Shown piece after piece: positions 24,424-35,853 of a DNA stretch of 64,000 nt (positions are counted from its first letter, which is position 1; each line of letters begins with the position of its first letter). The notes beneath the pieces are model-generated. The model worked only from the letters and a program-made list of their open reading frames with translations. It did not search any database and was not told the DNA's origin. This DNA comes from Larimichthys crocea (lineage: Eukaryota; Chordata; Actinopteri; Sciaenidae). A program made the translations under genes and the position numbers. The stretch lies in the NCBI RefSeq assembly GCF_000972845.2, contig NC_040029.1:2454695-2518694 (forward strand). Reading direction: 5' to 3'.

Positions 24424-26490
24424 GGAAGCAAGAAACAACAGCAAACTGGTCAAAATGAAATTATTGATATTATTATTTATTATATGTAAGATAGGGTTGA
24501 TGGTAGCATGTCATTCCATGGTTATAAGAATAGAAATTATGTGCAGGACCTTTTTGGATATGCTTAAAATATAAATAGCTGTCATCAAAATCAAAATACT
24601 TCCATAACTTGGTAGCCGGGAATAGTTTCACTTACGTTTCAACACAAATGAGCCATCATCAGTTTCATTCTGACGATGCTTCTTTAACATATTTCCAACA
24701 TTGTGCCAAGATATTCAAACATTTCCCATGATCTTCCCAGATCTCTCTGCCATAACAGTTTCACGTTAGATGAGTCATTACTTCTAAACGTGTTTGTTGA
24801 TTTATAACGTGGTGAAGCTGCGTGGCAAAGTCCACGATTCTCCACAGTAGTGTAATCTGTAACTCCAATGCACCCAGATGTTGCACACATTCTTGACCTT
24901 TGAGAGCGAATTATTGAATTAAACCTCTGTATGACATAAGCACGCTGCCTTAATACAGATCTTCAATAGTATCTATGTCATTTAAATGCCACTGCTTCCT
25001 GTATACAGTAGTTTTTCCAGCACAGATCGCAGGATTATGTCATATGACAACTGTTGTATGTGGCTGATATAAGCAACATGCAAACATCACATATAATGTA
25101 GTTGCATGCAGGTATTAGGATATCTTAACAAGTATAACTTAATATTATTACAGCTGTCTTTTGCTATATTGTCCTCCATTATCTGTTTATACAGCAGCCT
25201 CCACATCAGTGTCCAAAATATGTGTGCTGTGTCAAACAAATAACCACTGACATGCTTTTTTGGTCCCTGTGGGGAAATCTGTCCTCACACACACACACAC
25301 GGGTCAAAGGTCAGGGTCATTGACAGAACAGCACCTCTATCCTCGAAGAGATTCACAGCCTCGCTCAGAGACAGCGAAGGTGTCATTGAAATAAATAATT
25401 AAACCACAGAAGTCACTCGGCTGGTCAAACAAATGATAGATCCTCCTGACTGTTCCTGCGTGTCAGCCTCGGCTACTTTCGATTTGGGAGCAAAAACATC
25501 GCTGGAATGACTTGGCATCACTTTACAAGTAACGGCGTGTACTTGGACTCACACCAACTACCACTTAACACAGCGAGTGTCAAAACAAGTTTGTAATGGA
25601 AACAAAACGCAAGGTTAAAATGTGCGGAGCTGTTATCCAAACAACAGCTGGAAACAAATAGCAAAATAGCAAAAAATCTGCATTCATAAAAACAGTCTTT
25701 TGTCCATACGGCTGGTTAGTGGCCAGAGGTCTTTTTTTAAATTTATTTTTATATATATTATTTGGGATATTAAGGCCAAAAAAGGTCCAAAACAGTTTTT
25801 AATAGCAGCTGAGAGTAACTATGAAGGAGTCACTAACCTTTGTTCTCCTCTGTCCCCTAACACATCTTTAATTTTTCTCAATTTCTGTCGAGTTCTGGTA
25901 GATTTTGCCCAAAATGATGAGTAATTCTCTCCAGTTTGTACGTGTACAAAATCCACCTGAGGACGGGAAGACCATGCAAACTCCTCTCAGAGGACTAGAC
26001 CCAAATCCACAACTATTTACTCCATAATATAAGAATATACTTGATGATCATACGTTGGCATGAATGAGTGTGTGATACAATGGATGTGTGATGTGTAATG
26101 GTAGGATAAGTCAATGGAGGAAGAGTATTATTATCTATTTTATTCCAGTTCTTGAGTAGACCTGAAATCATTGTGTGTTTGTACAATGACAGATTATCTC
26201 AGGCTCATCTGGCCTGTCCTCATAATCATAATTGTTTTCCAAGCAATGTTACAGCTTTTGATAATGACTAATGATTTTAGATAATACCTTTTCCTGATAC
26301 CAGTGGACTCTGATCCAGAAGTGTCTTGCATAATCACTGTAGTCAAGAGAAACGCCTTCTTGTGGTCAACAAGTACGCACTTCTCTCCAGTACTACCAAC
26401 TTACTACTGCTTTACTGCATGGCTCCAGGCTCCTGATGGTAAACAAGCTCAGTGACTGACTGCACCTCCTCAGCACTGCAGCAGCTCAGT
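24424..26490. other. Intergenic stretch, nothing recognised
   Basis: AT-rich DNA upstream of lig4 with a short CA run near 25290. No open frame resembles a known protein; in particular there is no ABHD13-like coding exon. Confidence 0.45.
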
Positions 26491-26509
26491 GTCGCCCTCT
26501 GCTGGTGAG
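26491..26509 (-). promoter_or_regulatory. CTCF-like motif upstream of lig4
   Basis: The minus strand reads CTCACCAGCAGAGGGCGAC. The segment CCAGCAGAGGGCGA fits the CTCF core CCASYAGRKGGCRS, with A in place of the final S. Similar sequence can also be carried by dispersed repeats, so binding is a hypothesis. Confidence 0.35.
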
Positions 26510-26699
26510 TGGAAGAGCAACAACAACAACAACATGCCCACAGGCTTTTACACGTTTTGCAAGATTATGAAATTGAATTGAAAATATATTATAAGTTTTT
26601 TTTAATATTAAATCACAGACATTATAAATGCAGAACAATGGCTTTGAAACAAAACTAATGTTCAAATAATATGAAAGTCTCAAAACACCGAGGAACAAA

Positions 26700-26794
26700 G
26701 GTTCCGCTCTTGTTTCCAGGGGGACGTTTATCGTCCCCATTAAGAATACGAGGAAGTGTTTACCATGTAAGCAGAGTGACCACAGCAGAGGAAG
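26700..26794 (+). promoter_or_regulatory. Possible lig4 5' non-coding exon and promoter area
   Basis: A good donor-like GAAG|GTAACA occurs at 26791-26800, and an acceptor-like TATTACAG ends at 28203, eight bases before the lig4 ATG. This suggests that a 5'UTR intron precedes the coding exon, as in mammalian LIG4. The exact first exon and transcription start are guesses. Confidence 0.25.
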
Positions 26795-27824
26795 GTAACA
26801 TTTAAATATGATATTTTATTATTTTTTAAATTTATTTTAATACTGTAGAATCAAATGGAGATAAAACACTTCCTGTTGTTTTTTTTCAAAATGAAAGCGT
26901 CGCGAGCATTAAAACGTTTAGTTCACTCATGTTTTGCTGCACGTGAACACAATTCAACATTAAACTGTTATTAAAAAACACTAATTTACTTAAACATCGC
27001 CCCGTTTGTCTGCAAATGTCGTGCGGACGGACACAGACGTCATGTGAGAACAGATGCTTTTATTTTGAAACTGAACCAGTTGTTAGTTTTGTGTTTGGCA
27101 GCAGTAAAATGTTAATATAAATACGTACAAACGTAAAATTAGTGGCTACTAATCAGTAAAATCCTCTTTACTTGACGTGGATGTTAAATGTAGTGTTAAA
27201 GCAAATATCTAGCACTTTGTTTGGGCTGTTGAGTCTGCTGCTTTTCAGATTAAAAGCTCCTGTTGGTATCAGACATGTCAGAACATGTCAGGACCAGAGT
27301 CAATAGATTTAATTAAGTTACTGGCACTGTAAAAGATTCTGTAGATTCGTATTCATAGATTTATATACTTACCTTTTGCCTAAATCTCAATTTTATGTTT
27401 GTATTATATCGTATCAACCACATCCAGTTTTATTTTTTAATTTTTGGGCTAATTACATTTGTCAGCAAAAGTTATTTGGCCAGTAAATCACCGTCTGATT
27501 ACATTATACTAAGTTACAGCCTGTAATTGATATGATTTATACAGTGTATTTAGATAGCTAATATTACATCATCATAATGTTGTTTTTATAGTGTAGCTGC
27601 CGATTGCTGATATATTTTAAGAGCAAGTGTGTAAGATTTATTGGAAGAAATAAAATATAATATTCATATATGTGTTTTTATAAGTGTATAATTACCTGAA
27701 AATAAGAATATTTATATTTTTGTTACCTTACACTGAGGCCATTTCATTCATTTCAAATTTAGACCATGACACTAAAATGTCTCTTTGAAAATAAAGACTA
27801 ATAATAATGAGAGTGAAAATATTT

Positions 27825-28094
27825 AGAGCTGCAACTAATGATTAGTTTTTTTATTATCGATTATGCTGCTGATTGAATCTAAATCCGAATGTGACAAACT
27901 CAAATTTGTCAAGACGACAGCAAGCATATCATGGTCACATCTGAGAAGCTGACACCAAAAAAATATTATAATATATTATAATATAATATGTTTGAAAAAT
28001 GACTTAAAGATGAATTGATTATCAGAATAATTGCTGATTTTTTTCCTGTGGTTTAACTTCATCAAAAGTTGACTAACCGTTTCAGCTCTATAGT
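27825..28094. repeat. MITE-like dispersed repeat just upstream of lig4
   Basis: Begins TAGAGCTGCAACTAATGATTA and ends GTTGACTAACCGTTTCAGCTCTA. The ends form an imperfect terminal inverted repeat (TAGAGCTG.AAC) about 270 bp apart. The interior includes TCTGAGAAGCTG and GAATTGATTATCAGAATAAT, typical of a repeat family that is very common in fish introns. It lies in the putative 5'UTR intron of lig4. Confidence 0.65.
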
Positions 28095-28211
28095 ATTTAT
28101 TAGTTTTTTTAAATTTGATTCAAGACTGAACTATTCCTGCCCTGCAGAGTGCATCGTTGATCTGGTGATTTTCATCTTTGCCATGTATATATGTATATTA
28201 CAGATTTCATC

Positions 28212-30274
28212 ATGGAGGGAACTTCCAAAAGTGATGCTGCAGGTCCGCCCTCTGTTGCTGCTCAGGTTCCTTTCCTTCACCTGTGTACCACCTTAGAGAA
28301 AATCCAGAAATCCAAACTCCGTCCTGATAAAAACAAAATCCTCGGGGATTTCGTTGGGTCATGGAGGAAGTTTCATGCTGCTCTCCACAAAGATGACCCC
28401 AAAACAACAGACTCTTTCTACCCAGCTATGCGTCTCATAGTCCCCCCGTTTGAACGAGAGCGCATGGCGTATGGCATCAAGGAGAATATGTTGGCTAAAC
28501 TCTATATCAACGTATTAGGTCTCCCAAATAATGGCCCAGAAGCCAATAAGCTGTTGAACTACCGTGCACCAACTACTTCCCAAGGAGAAGCTGGAGACTT
28601 TGCCAGCATGGCGTACTTTGTAATAAAGAAACGGTGCACCAGTGAGGGAAACCTCACTGTCAAAGAAGTCAACGACTTTCTCGACTCTGTGGCCATCAAC
28701 AACGCCAGCAAGCAGAAAGATCTTGTAAAAAAGAGTCTGCTGCACCTCATCACCCAGAGCTCAGCGCTTGAGCAAAAATGGCTCATTAGGATGATTCTGA
28801 AGGACATGAAGCTCGGTATCAGCAAAGAAACGGTCCTACAAGTCTTCCACCCGGATGCTAATGACCTCTACAATGTCAACACAGACTTAAACAAGGTGTG
28901 CCAGCAGCTCCACAACCCCACTGTGTCTTTAAGTGAAATTTCTATCGAGCTCTTCTCTGCCTTTAAGCCCATGCTGGCAGCTGTGGCGAACATCCGCAAT
29001 GTGGAGAAACAGATGGGGAACAGCCCCTTTTACATTCAGACCAAGCTGGATGGGGAGCGGATACAACTGCACAAAGATGGCGATGTGTACAAGTACTATA
29101 GCCGAAATGCCTTTGACTACACGCAGCAGTTTGGAGCATCCCCACTGGAGGGCTCGCTCACACCTTACATCCACAACGTCTTTAAAAGCCACGTTGTAAA
29201 CTGTATCCTTGATGGTGAGATGATGGCGTACAACCCGACCGCTGAGACCTTCATGCAGAAAGGGAGCAAGTTCGACATCAAGAGACTCATGGACGACTCA
29301 GAGTTACAGACGTGCTACTGCGTGTTTGACGTGTTGTTAGTCAATGGTGAGAAGCTTGGCAAGAAACCGCTGGAGAAACGCTATGAGACCCTTCAGACGG
29401 TTTTCACCCCGGTCAATGGAAGGATGCACCTGGTACCAAAGAAAGATGGCAGAACCATGCAGGAGGTGGTGAATGCCCTCAATGATGCCATTGACAACAG
29501 AGAAGAGGGGATCATGGTGAAGGATCCTTTGTCCATCTACAAACCTGACAAACGAGGGGAGGGATGGCTAAAAATAAAGCCAGAATATATGGATGGCTTG
29601 ATGGATGAGCTTGACCTGCTGATTGTCGGTGGCTACTGGGGGAAAGGAAGACGGGGTGGTATGATGTCCCATTTCTTAGGTGCTGTTGCAGAAGCTCCAA
29701 AGCCTGGTGAGAAACCTACAGTTTTCCACACACTATGCCGCATCGGCTCTGGCTACACCATGAAGGAGTTGTATGACCTTGGTTTAAAGCTAGCCAAACA
29801 CTGGAAAGTCTATCGTAAAAATGACCCACCAGCATCCATCTTGTGTGGAACAGAGAAACCAGAAGTTTACATCGAACCCTGCAACTCTGTCATCATCCAG
29901 GTCAAGGCGGCTGAAATAGTCGGAAGTGATATGTATAAAACCAACTGCACTCTTCGCTTCCCCAGGATTGAGAAGATCCGTGAAGACAAGGAGTGGCACC
30001 AGTGCATGACTCTGGCAGAGCTGGATCAGTTTCGCAGCAAAGCATCTGGGAAACTTGCCTCGCGGCACCTTCGCATTGACGATAACGAACCACAAAAGAA
30101 GAAGCGCAAGATGCCTGCCAAACCCAAGAAGGTGGCCGGGCTAATCGACCACTTTAAACCCCAGGACCTTTCTGGGGTAAGAAAGGAGACTGATATGTTT
30201 GAGGACGTGGAGTTCTGTATCCTGAATGGCACAGAGGATCACCCCAAGGCTGAGCTGGAAAAGGGTGTGGCCAG
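28212..30274 (+). CDS. lig4: DNA ligase IV, coding exon A (residues 1-687 and part of 688)
   Basis: ATP-dependent nuclear ligase that seals double-strand breaks in non-homologous end joining, in complex with XRCC4 and XLF. The exon aligns throughout with human LIG4. In order it encodes the alpha-helical DNA-binding domain ([17 protein letters not shown] onward), the adenylation domain with motif I TKLDGER (catalytic Lys278), motif [12 protein letters not shown], motif IIIa [11 protein letters not shown], motif IV EEGIMVK and motif [10 protein letters not shown], and then the OB fold. A lysine-rich stretch ([14 protein letters not shown]) and the start of the first BRCT domain ([10 protein letters not shown]) follow. 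The start is the ATG at 28212 (MEGTSK), which matches the human N-terminus. The in-frame ATG at 28191 lies before a TATTACAG acceptor and is probably intronic. The exon ends AG|GTAACA. No frameshift or missing catalytic residue was seen. Confidence 0.97.
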
Positions 30275-30796
30275 GTAACATTTGTGAAAATGTTTTTGTT
30301 GAACTAGAATATAGAATGGGGATGGAAACTTGGCAGCAGTAGAAACACCCTGTGAAGCATTTTAGTAGTATTTACTTTTTTTTAGTTGTCACCTGATACA
30401 ATGTTCATTATTCTTTTATCTCTATTTTTGGTCTCCTCCAACTCCTAAACTAAGTATCTGGCTCTTTAGCTGTTGGTCGCTATCTTTGTCTGTATTTTGG
30501 TACTGGGTAGGTTCAGTCATCAGAGTTTCTTTTGCTGAAAACATCGACCAGCTATGTCTGAAAACTACATCTGTGAGCTGTGAGAGTGAACCAAAACAGT
30601 ACAGTAGGGGGTCACTAAACCAAAACAATAAGCTGAAAGATGCTAAAATGCTCTTAAAAGCTGAAAGAAACTGCAAAGAAACTAAACAATGGTGCATTTA
30701 TTGCTTATAAATCAAACTTTTTAAATGCAAAAGTTGCATAGTCACACATTAAAGTAGCTGTGTACAAAGAACTGATATTGATCTTCTTCTCATCAG
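30275..30796 (+). other. lig4: Intron interrupting the lig4 BRCT1 coding region
   Basis: GT at 30275-30276 and a pyrimidine-rich CTTCTTCTCATCAG ending at 30796 define a 522-bp phase-2 intron. An in-frame stop (TAA, 30276-30278) straddles the donor, so retention would truncate the protein within the first BRCT domain. Removing the intron joins GVAR to CGGIVVQNPG, which matches human LIG4 without a gap. Confidence 0.92.
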
Positions 30797-31466
30797 GTGT
30801 GGAGGTATCGTAGTTCAAAACCCAGGACTGGACACTTACTGCATTATTGCTGGTGTGGAGAACATGCGAGTGAAAAACCTGATTTCGTCCGACAAGCACG
30901 ACGTGGTGTGGGCCGCCTGGCTGCTGGAGTGCCTGGACCAGAAGGATGTGGTCCCATGGCAACCGCGACACATGATCCACATGTCGCCCTCCACCAGGGA
31001 GCACTTTGCCAAAGAGTACGACAGCTATGGCGACAGCTACTTTGTGGACACGGACGAGCTGCAGCTGCGGGAGGTGTTCAGCCGGATAAGCAGCGTGGAC
31101 ATGTCTGGAGCGGTGAACGCTGCACAGGTGGAGGAGCGTTACGGGTGGGAGGACCTTCCCACCAGCTTGTTCAGACCCTTCAAGGTTTACATGGACCGCT
31201 TTGCCGACATCGGCGACCCTAAAACAGCCATAACTGCCACCTGTTTGGACATCAGGGCGCTGGAATTTCGCTACCATGGTGGGGAGGTGATGGAGAAGTT
31301 AGAGGAAGGAGTCTCTCATGTGATCATTGCAGAGGAAACAAGACTTCTGGATTTAAGGACTCTGAGGCGCTGCTTTAGGAAGAAGTTTAAGATTGTCCGA
31401 GAATCTTGGGTGACTGATTCAATCACAGCAGGGTATCTGATGAATGACACCGACTATTTAGTCTGA
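30797..31466 (+). CDS. lig4: DNA ligase IV, coding exon B (rest of residue 688 to 910)
   Basis: Encodes the rest of BRCT1 (CGGIVVQNPG, DTYCIIAG, SSDKHDVVWAAWLLEC), the XRCC4-interacting linker at about residues 757-785 (HFAKEYDSYGDSYFVDTDEL then QLREVFSRI), and BRCT2 ending ESWVTDSITAGYLMNDTDYLV before TGA at 31464-31466. The linker is the clamp-like segment known to bind the XRCC4 coiled coil, and it is strongly conserved here. The joined coding sequence is 2733 nt and gives 910 residues, compared with 911 in human. The second BRCT domain is the most diverged part but keeps the conserved Trp in ESWV. Confidence 0.97.
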
Positions 31467-32140
31467 AGAATCTTCTTGTTGGACACCAAGGTTAAGATGG
31501 CACTGAAAAATCCTCTTATAGCTAGCATTTTAATTAATTCCTAATAAGATTAGTAATAAACTATTAAATAAAAGACTCAGAATCAGCTTGAAGGGTGAGA
31601 TAAGCAATGTGATTTTAAAGGATGTTACTTCTCAGGGGTTTCATGCAAACTTTATGAGTTTTATGTTTTGTGTTCTTAATAAGCGATTAAAGCCGTTTGT
31701 TATTTTATTATTGCTTTTAAATGGATAAACCGCCGTGAAAGCCAAGAAGGCCATGAATGTTTTCTCATTTCTGTAAGTTAATATCAAGGAAGGAAGCTGA
31801 ATCATCACTTTACAAACACCTCCTACCCTTCAGGTTTTTAGCTGATACATGTTATAGAAAGAAGAAGAGCTTGTCCTCAGGGGTTTAATTGTATAAATCA
31901 TGTATAATTTCTGGGAATTCTTGAGGCTTAGTTGTACTTTTTGTGATTAGTAGTGTGTGAAATTGGAGTCGCACAAAAAAACGGGGATTACCGTGCTGAG
32001 TCGTTAGCCTTCTTGATGCCTGTGCCTTTGTGCTTTTTATGTCTGTTTAATTACTTATTAATTAGAACTCTAATAAATATTTTGAAGTGGTTAAAAATGC
32101 GACTCTTGTGACAGATGTGTTTTGAAAATCGTCAATAAAC
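31467..32140 (+). terminator. lig4: lig4 3'UTR with several possible polyadenylation signals
   Basis: AATAAA occurs at 31555-31560, 31567-31572, 32072-32077 and 32134-32139 after the lig4 stop. The first pair, about 90 bp downstream, would give a short 3'UTR; the later pair would add about 500 bp. The sequence alone does not show which is used. Confidence 0.5.
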
Positions 32141-32619
32141 TGAATTGTGATGGCCTTTTGCCTTCTTCTGCGTGTAGTCAGTTGGCAGAGAGAGACCGCG
32201 CGACACCACGGGGGTACGTTAAAACCGGTTCAGCTCAAGGCCCTCCAACAAAGATGTCTCCATGTTTTCCTGTCTTCAAAAATGTCAGCGATGCGTCTTG
32301 GGACTCATTGATATGTTATAACCTTCATTACCATCGCCTCTAGGGTGCAGGTAGCTGCCTGTGGTGTCCTGGGTATTGTTATGCGTAAAGGCCGCATGAA
32401 TACATTGTCAAAGTAAAAAGTGATGAGGTACCTGTTCCTAATCATATACTGTGAATAGTGTTCCTTGTAGGGTTTGATTTTCTTATTTAGATAATGTAAG
32501 AGATGTGCCACTTTTGTCAACACAAATGGATGAAATAGTTGAAAGAAAAATGATCCTCATCGCTAGTTAAGAAAATCTATTCTGCCTCAGTAAGCATTCT
32601 GTAACCCGTCGCCCACTCT

Positions 32620-33070
32620 GGACTATTTCCAGGTGATGCGGAGTGAGCGTTGATTGGCAGGCTTTAATTAGAGGTACTCAACTAGTGCTTATTTCAGCGT
32701 GGCTTTGTAGATGTGATGCCTCACGCCATTGCAGCGCAACTGTTGGTCTTGAAAAGTCTATCTGCCGGGGCCTCTGAAAGGACTCGCAGGAACAGATTAT
32801 CAGTCATCTGGAGACGGAAAGCTACCATCGCAAAAATACCGTGTCCTAATGAGATAAATGCTCTAATTAGGCTGGTTGTAGCTATTGGAGAGATGGAACC
32901 GGGCGAGCTTTGCTGGACACAAGCAGAAACAAAAGGTTTGGAAGCGGCTGCATGCACTCAGCTGAAATAAATGAACTCCTGTAGAGACCAAACAGAGGCT
33001 CATGGCTGCAGGGAAGGTTTGTCTGCAGCAATTAGCACGGCCCACTCCACAATGAAGGAAATTCAGTCAA
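32620..33070. promoter_or_regulatory. Candidate conserved non-coding element between lig4 and nalf1
   Basis: Non-repetitive and of balanced composition, with several homeodomain-type TAAT/ATTA cores (CCTAATGAGATAAATG, CTCTAATTAGGCTG) and open frames on both strands that resemble no protein. The texture suggests constraint, but conservation cannot be tested here. Confidence 0.2.
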
Positions 33071-34899
33071 AAACAACAGAGAATCAAGCTCCATTATGAG
33101 CCTCGTAAATAAGGCGTCTTAAAATCCATAAACATTTAGATATATTTGAAAATCATGTTGGTTTTACCAACTCTGAGTTACAGTAATTAGTACACTGAAT
33201 AAGTCAGGGAGATTATTTACCTCTTTTCCCCTGAGTACTGGAACCACAGGTGATAACTGACTGGACAAAGCATGAGCAGGTCCAAATTATACAATGTAAC
33301 ATAATAATTAGTGAGATTTATGGTCGGCTTACCTTCAGGCTGAGCAGAACTTCTTTGTTTCCAGTCTTTATTCTAAGCTAAACCAACCATCTTCTGGTTT
33401 CAGCTTTATATTTAGTGTGCAGAAAATGTCAAATACAACCCATAAACATAACTTCATGTAGCATAAATACAGTATCTTATCTGGTTCCTCACCTTGCGAC
33501 CCCTTCAGATTTCTCTTGTGACCCCTTGTGGGGGCCCTGACCCCTAGGTTGGAAACCTTTGCCTCAAAGTTTATCCATAAAAACAAAAGCAGATGACTTC
33601 CAGTTGTGTGAACATAATATGTAGACTTTAATTGAGAAAAGTTGTTTAATTAAAGGTCCCTACTTATGTTTTATCACATAATTTTATCCCCTTTATGACA
33701 TTAATGTAAACTGTAATGTGTCCGACCTTTAAACTGTGTTTTCCCTTCTCTCAGGCGACTTCTGATTTCCAACCGTTTCATTACAGTTTTACAGATTTAC
33801 TCGCAGAGACTTGCTCGAAAATCAGGTAATCGATCACAATAAACATCGCGCCTGCTTTAATTGTTGTCAGCCTTGTCTCTGAGTGGTAATGGAGTTGTGA
33901 GCACGCATTGATTTAAACATCTTGCATTCCATTACTGTGCAACAATAACACAGTTTTCACAATTAAAGAAATAAAGGCAGGCTGTGATGGATCACCTACT
34001 CGAAGTGAGTGTAAGTCTTAGCAGGTTGTTTTTTTTTTCCCACAGTGTGGTGGTCAGGAGAAACACACTGTGATGTCGCAAACACAGCATCCCTTTAGAA
34101 ACTGCTGGCTGTATTATAAAGCACACTTGATTTGAAATACATTGGCACTGTCCTTTAAAGAGGAGACAGGCTCCCCTCTTTTGATGAGAGCATCTTGCCT
34201 GAGGCTGAAACCAGGTGAGTACCAACCTGTCTGACTGGTCCAGGGTCAAGCTATCTACAATGTAGACTATAATAAGCCTGCTAGTGGAAATTTTCAGAAT
34301 AAAATCATCATCTTAGCCTCATTTTATCCAGTCAGTACATTTCATTGGTGAGCAACCTCTGCCCCCAGCTGCGTGCTTTTACTTTTTAGTGCTTTTATTT
34401 TTCCTTTCTCTTTTGTGCTGTGTGCTCACATGCATTTCTTTTACAGACTGACATCATGCACTTTGATTTTGAAGTCACAGTTTTCTGGTGACATTTCAGC
34501 GGACTCCGTCGGACTTGACGCACCTTCAGTTACCGAGGGATGCGGCGGCTGCGGTGCGCGCGCATAACGTCAGAGATGGAGAAGTTTAGTCAAGTTAGCA
34601 AGAAAAGACCGGAAGTTGACTTTCCAAAATAAATAATAATAATATAGAAAATAGACTATCTTAACATAATGGGGTTATTTTTGCAAATTGCATATGGAAT
34701 ATGATATAATATTAAAATGTTGTTGTAATTCAAAAGACAGTAAATAAATGAATTTAAAATCAGCTAGCATATTATTATTATTTTTTGTACATTTTAAAAT
34801 CTTGACAGTGACCGCAGACTAACAGCTAAATTTAATTAAACAAATGAAGAAGATGGATCGAGGTAAAGCCTAGCTACATAGGAACCCTCGAGATAAATC
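33071..34899. other. Intergenic stretch between lig4 and nalf1, no gene seen
   Basis: Contains a probable dispersed-repeat fragment near 33480-33560 ('gacccctaggttggaaacc') and a small CpG cluster at about 34500-34570. No exon is supported. Confidence 0.4.
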
Positions 34900-35085
34900 T
34901 AAAGATGGGGAAAAATATTATTTGTTGCTTTTTATTTGCTTTTAATGTTTAATGTCTAATGTGTTTTTAGTGCACTGTCTTATATTGTTTTGATGATTTA
35001 ATGTACATCTCTGTAAAGTGTCTTTGAGTACCCTGAAAAGCGCTTTCAAATAAAATGTATTATTATTATTTATTATTGTTTAACC
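34900..35085 (+). mobile_element. 3' tail of an L2/Rex-type LINE
   Basis: CTGTAAAGTGTCTTTGAGTA, then AAAAGCGCTTTCAAATAAAA and a (TAT)n-like ATTATTATT run, is the familiar 3' end of teleost LINEs that terminate in short tandem repeats. No coding part precedes it, so it is a severely 5'-truncated copy. Confidence 0.6.
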
Positions 35086-35269
35086 TTTCACCTGAGATAT
35101 ACTGGATAGTTTCACCTCATCTGGCCTCTAAAAAAAACACTTTGAGCAAGAAAAATCAACTCTACTCACTGAAACTCTAAATGTTACCTCGATTTAAAAA
35201 GTTAAAGACAGCTGACCTAAATAACAGGAAGAAAGATTTCCACAGGATAGCTGAGTTAGATGGAGGCTT

Positions 35270-35853
35270 TTATTTTGAAGGCGGCGACAGGAAGCGCCGC
35301 GGCTCGTTTTACCGCCACTTGACGCAGCTCCCCGCAAACACATACCGTCTCTTGGCGAACATGGCGGCAACTTGACAACGGCAGCGAGATGAAGACGGTG
35401 AGGGCTTGAAAAAGAAAAAAAGGAGGTCTGTTACAGGCTGCAGGCCCCACCGCCGACACAAAGACACACAGCTTCGCCATGTTGGAAGAGGATAGCGCCC
35501 TTGTCCCTGCACGACCGAGGCCGGGGAAAACGTAAACGCGTCGGTGAGTTGTTTCTAAAAACGGGAGTCGAGGCTACGCAGAGGAGCGGAGCGGCGCGGC
35601 GCGGAGCTCAGGGCGGACGGGGAGGACAGCGGCTTCACCGGTCAGCCATGGAGGATGCGGCCCGTGGTCGCCAGCGTCTGATTTGCCATCCGGCCCACGC
35701 TCATTTTAATGGGAATTACCGCTGATAGCAAAGGCAAGCCGGGACAACCCACCACCTGACATTTGAGGGGAGGAAAACGCGAACGCGGACCCCCACGTCA
35801 ATGACTGTTGCGGCAGAGGAGCCCCCACGGTGGAGTCGGCCGGTTCCCAAAAT
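35270..35853 (+). promoter_or_regulatory. nalf1: CpG-rich promoter and 5'UTR of nalf1
   Basis: CpG density rises sharply from about 35270 (GGCGGCGACAGGAAGCGCCG) and stays high through exon 1, unlike the AT-rich flanks. GC-box-like and GCGC-rich words cluster at 35580-35640. The transcription start is not visible, but this island is the natural nalf1 promoter. Confidence 0.6.
35648..35725 (+). CDS. Upstream open reading frame in the nalf1 leader
   Basis: GCCATGG gives a near-ideal Kozak context for a 25-codon frame (MEDAARGRQRLICHPAHAHF, ending NGNYR) that stops at 35723-35725, 128 bp before the nalf1 ATG and in a different frame. If the transcript includes it, it could reduce nalf1 translation. 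Whether the peptide is conserved is unknown. Confidence 0.3.
   Translation: MEDAARGRQRLICHPAHAHFNGNYR

Noticed and set aside
28191..28211. Upstream in-frame ATG for lig4 (MYITDFI)
   Set aside because: It precedes a TATTACAG splice acceptor and adds residues absent from the family; MEGTSK at 28212 matches the human start.
30855..31466. Separate small gene downstream of lig4
   Set aside because: It is the second coding exon of lig4; splicing 30274 to 30797 restores the BRCT1 sequence in frame.
35830..35853. Longer nalf1 N-terminus starting before MTRG
   Set aside because: The upstream extension begins with GTG and has no ATG; the first ATG at 35854 matches the human N-terminus.
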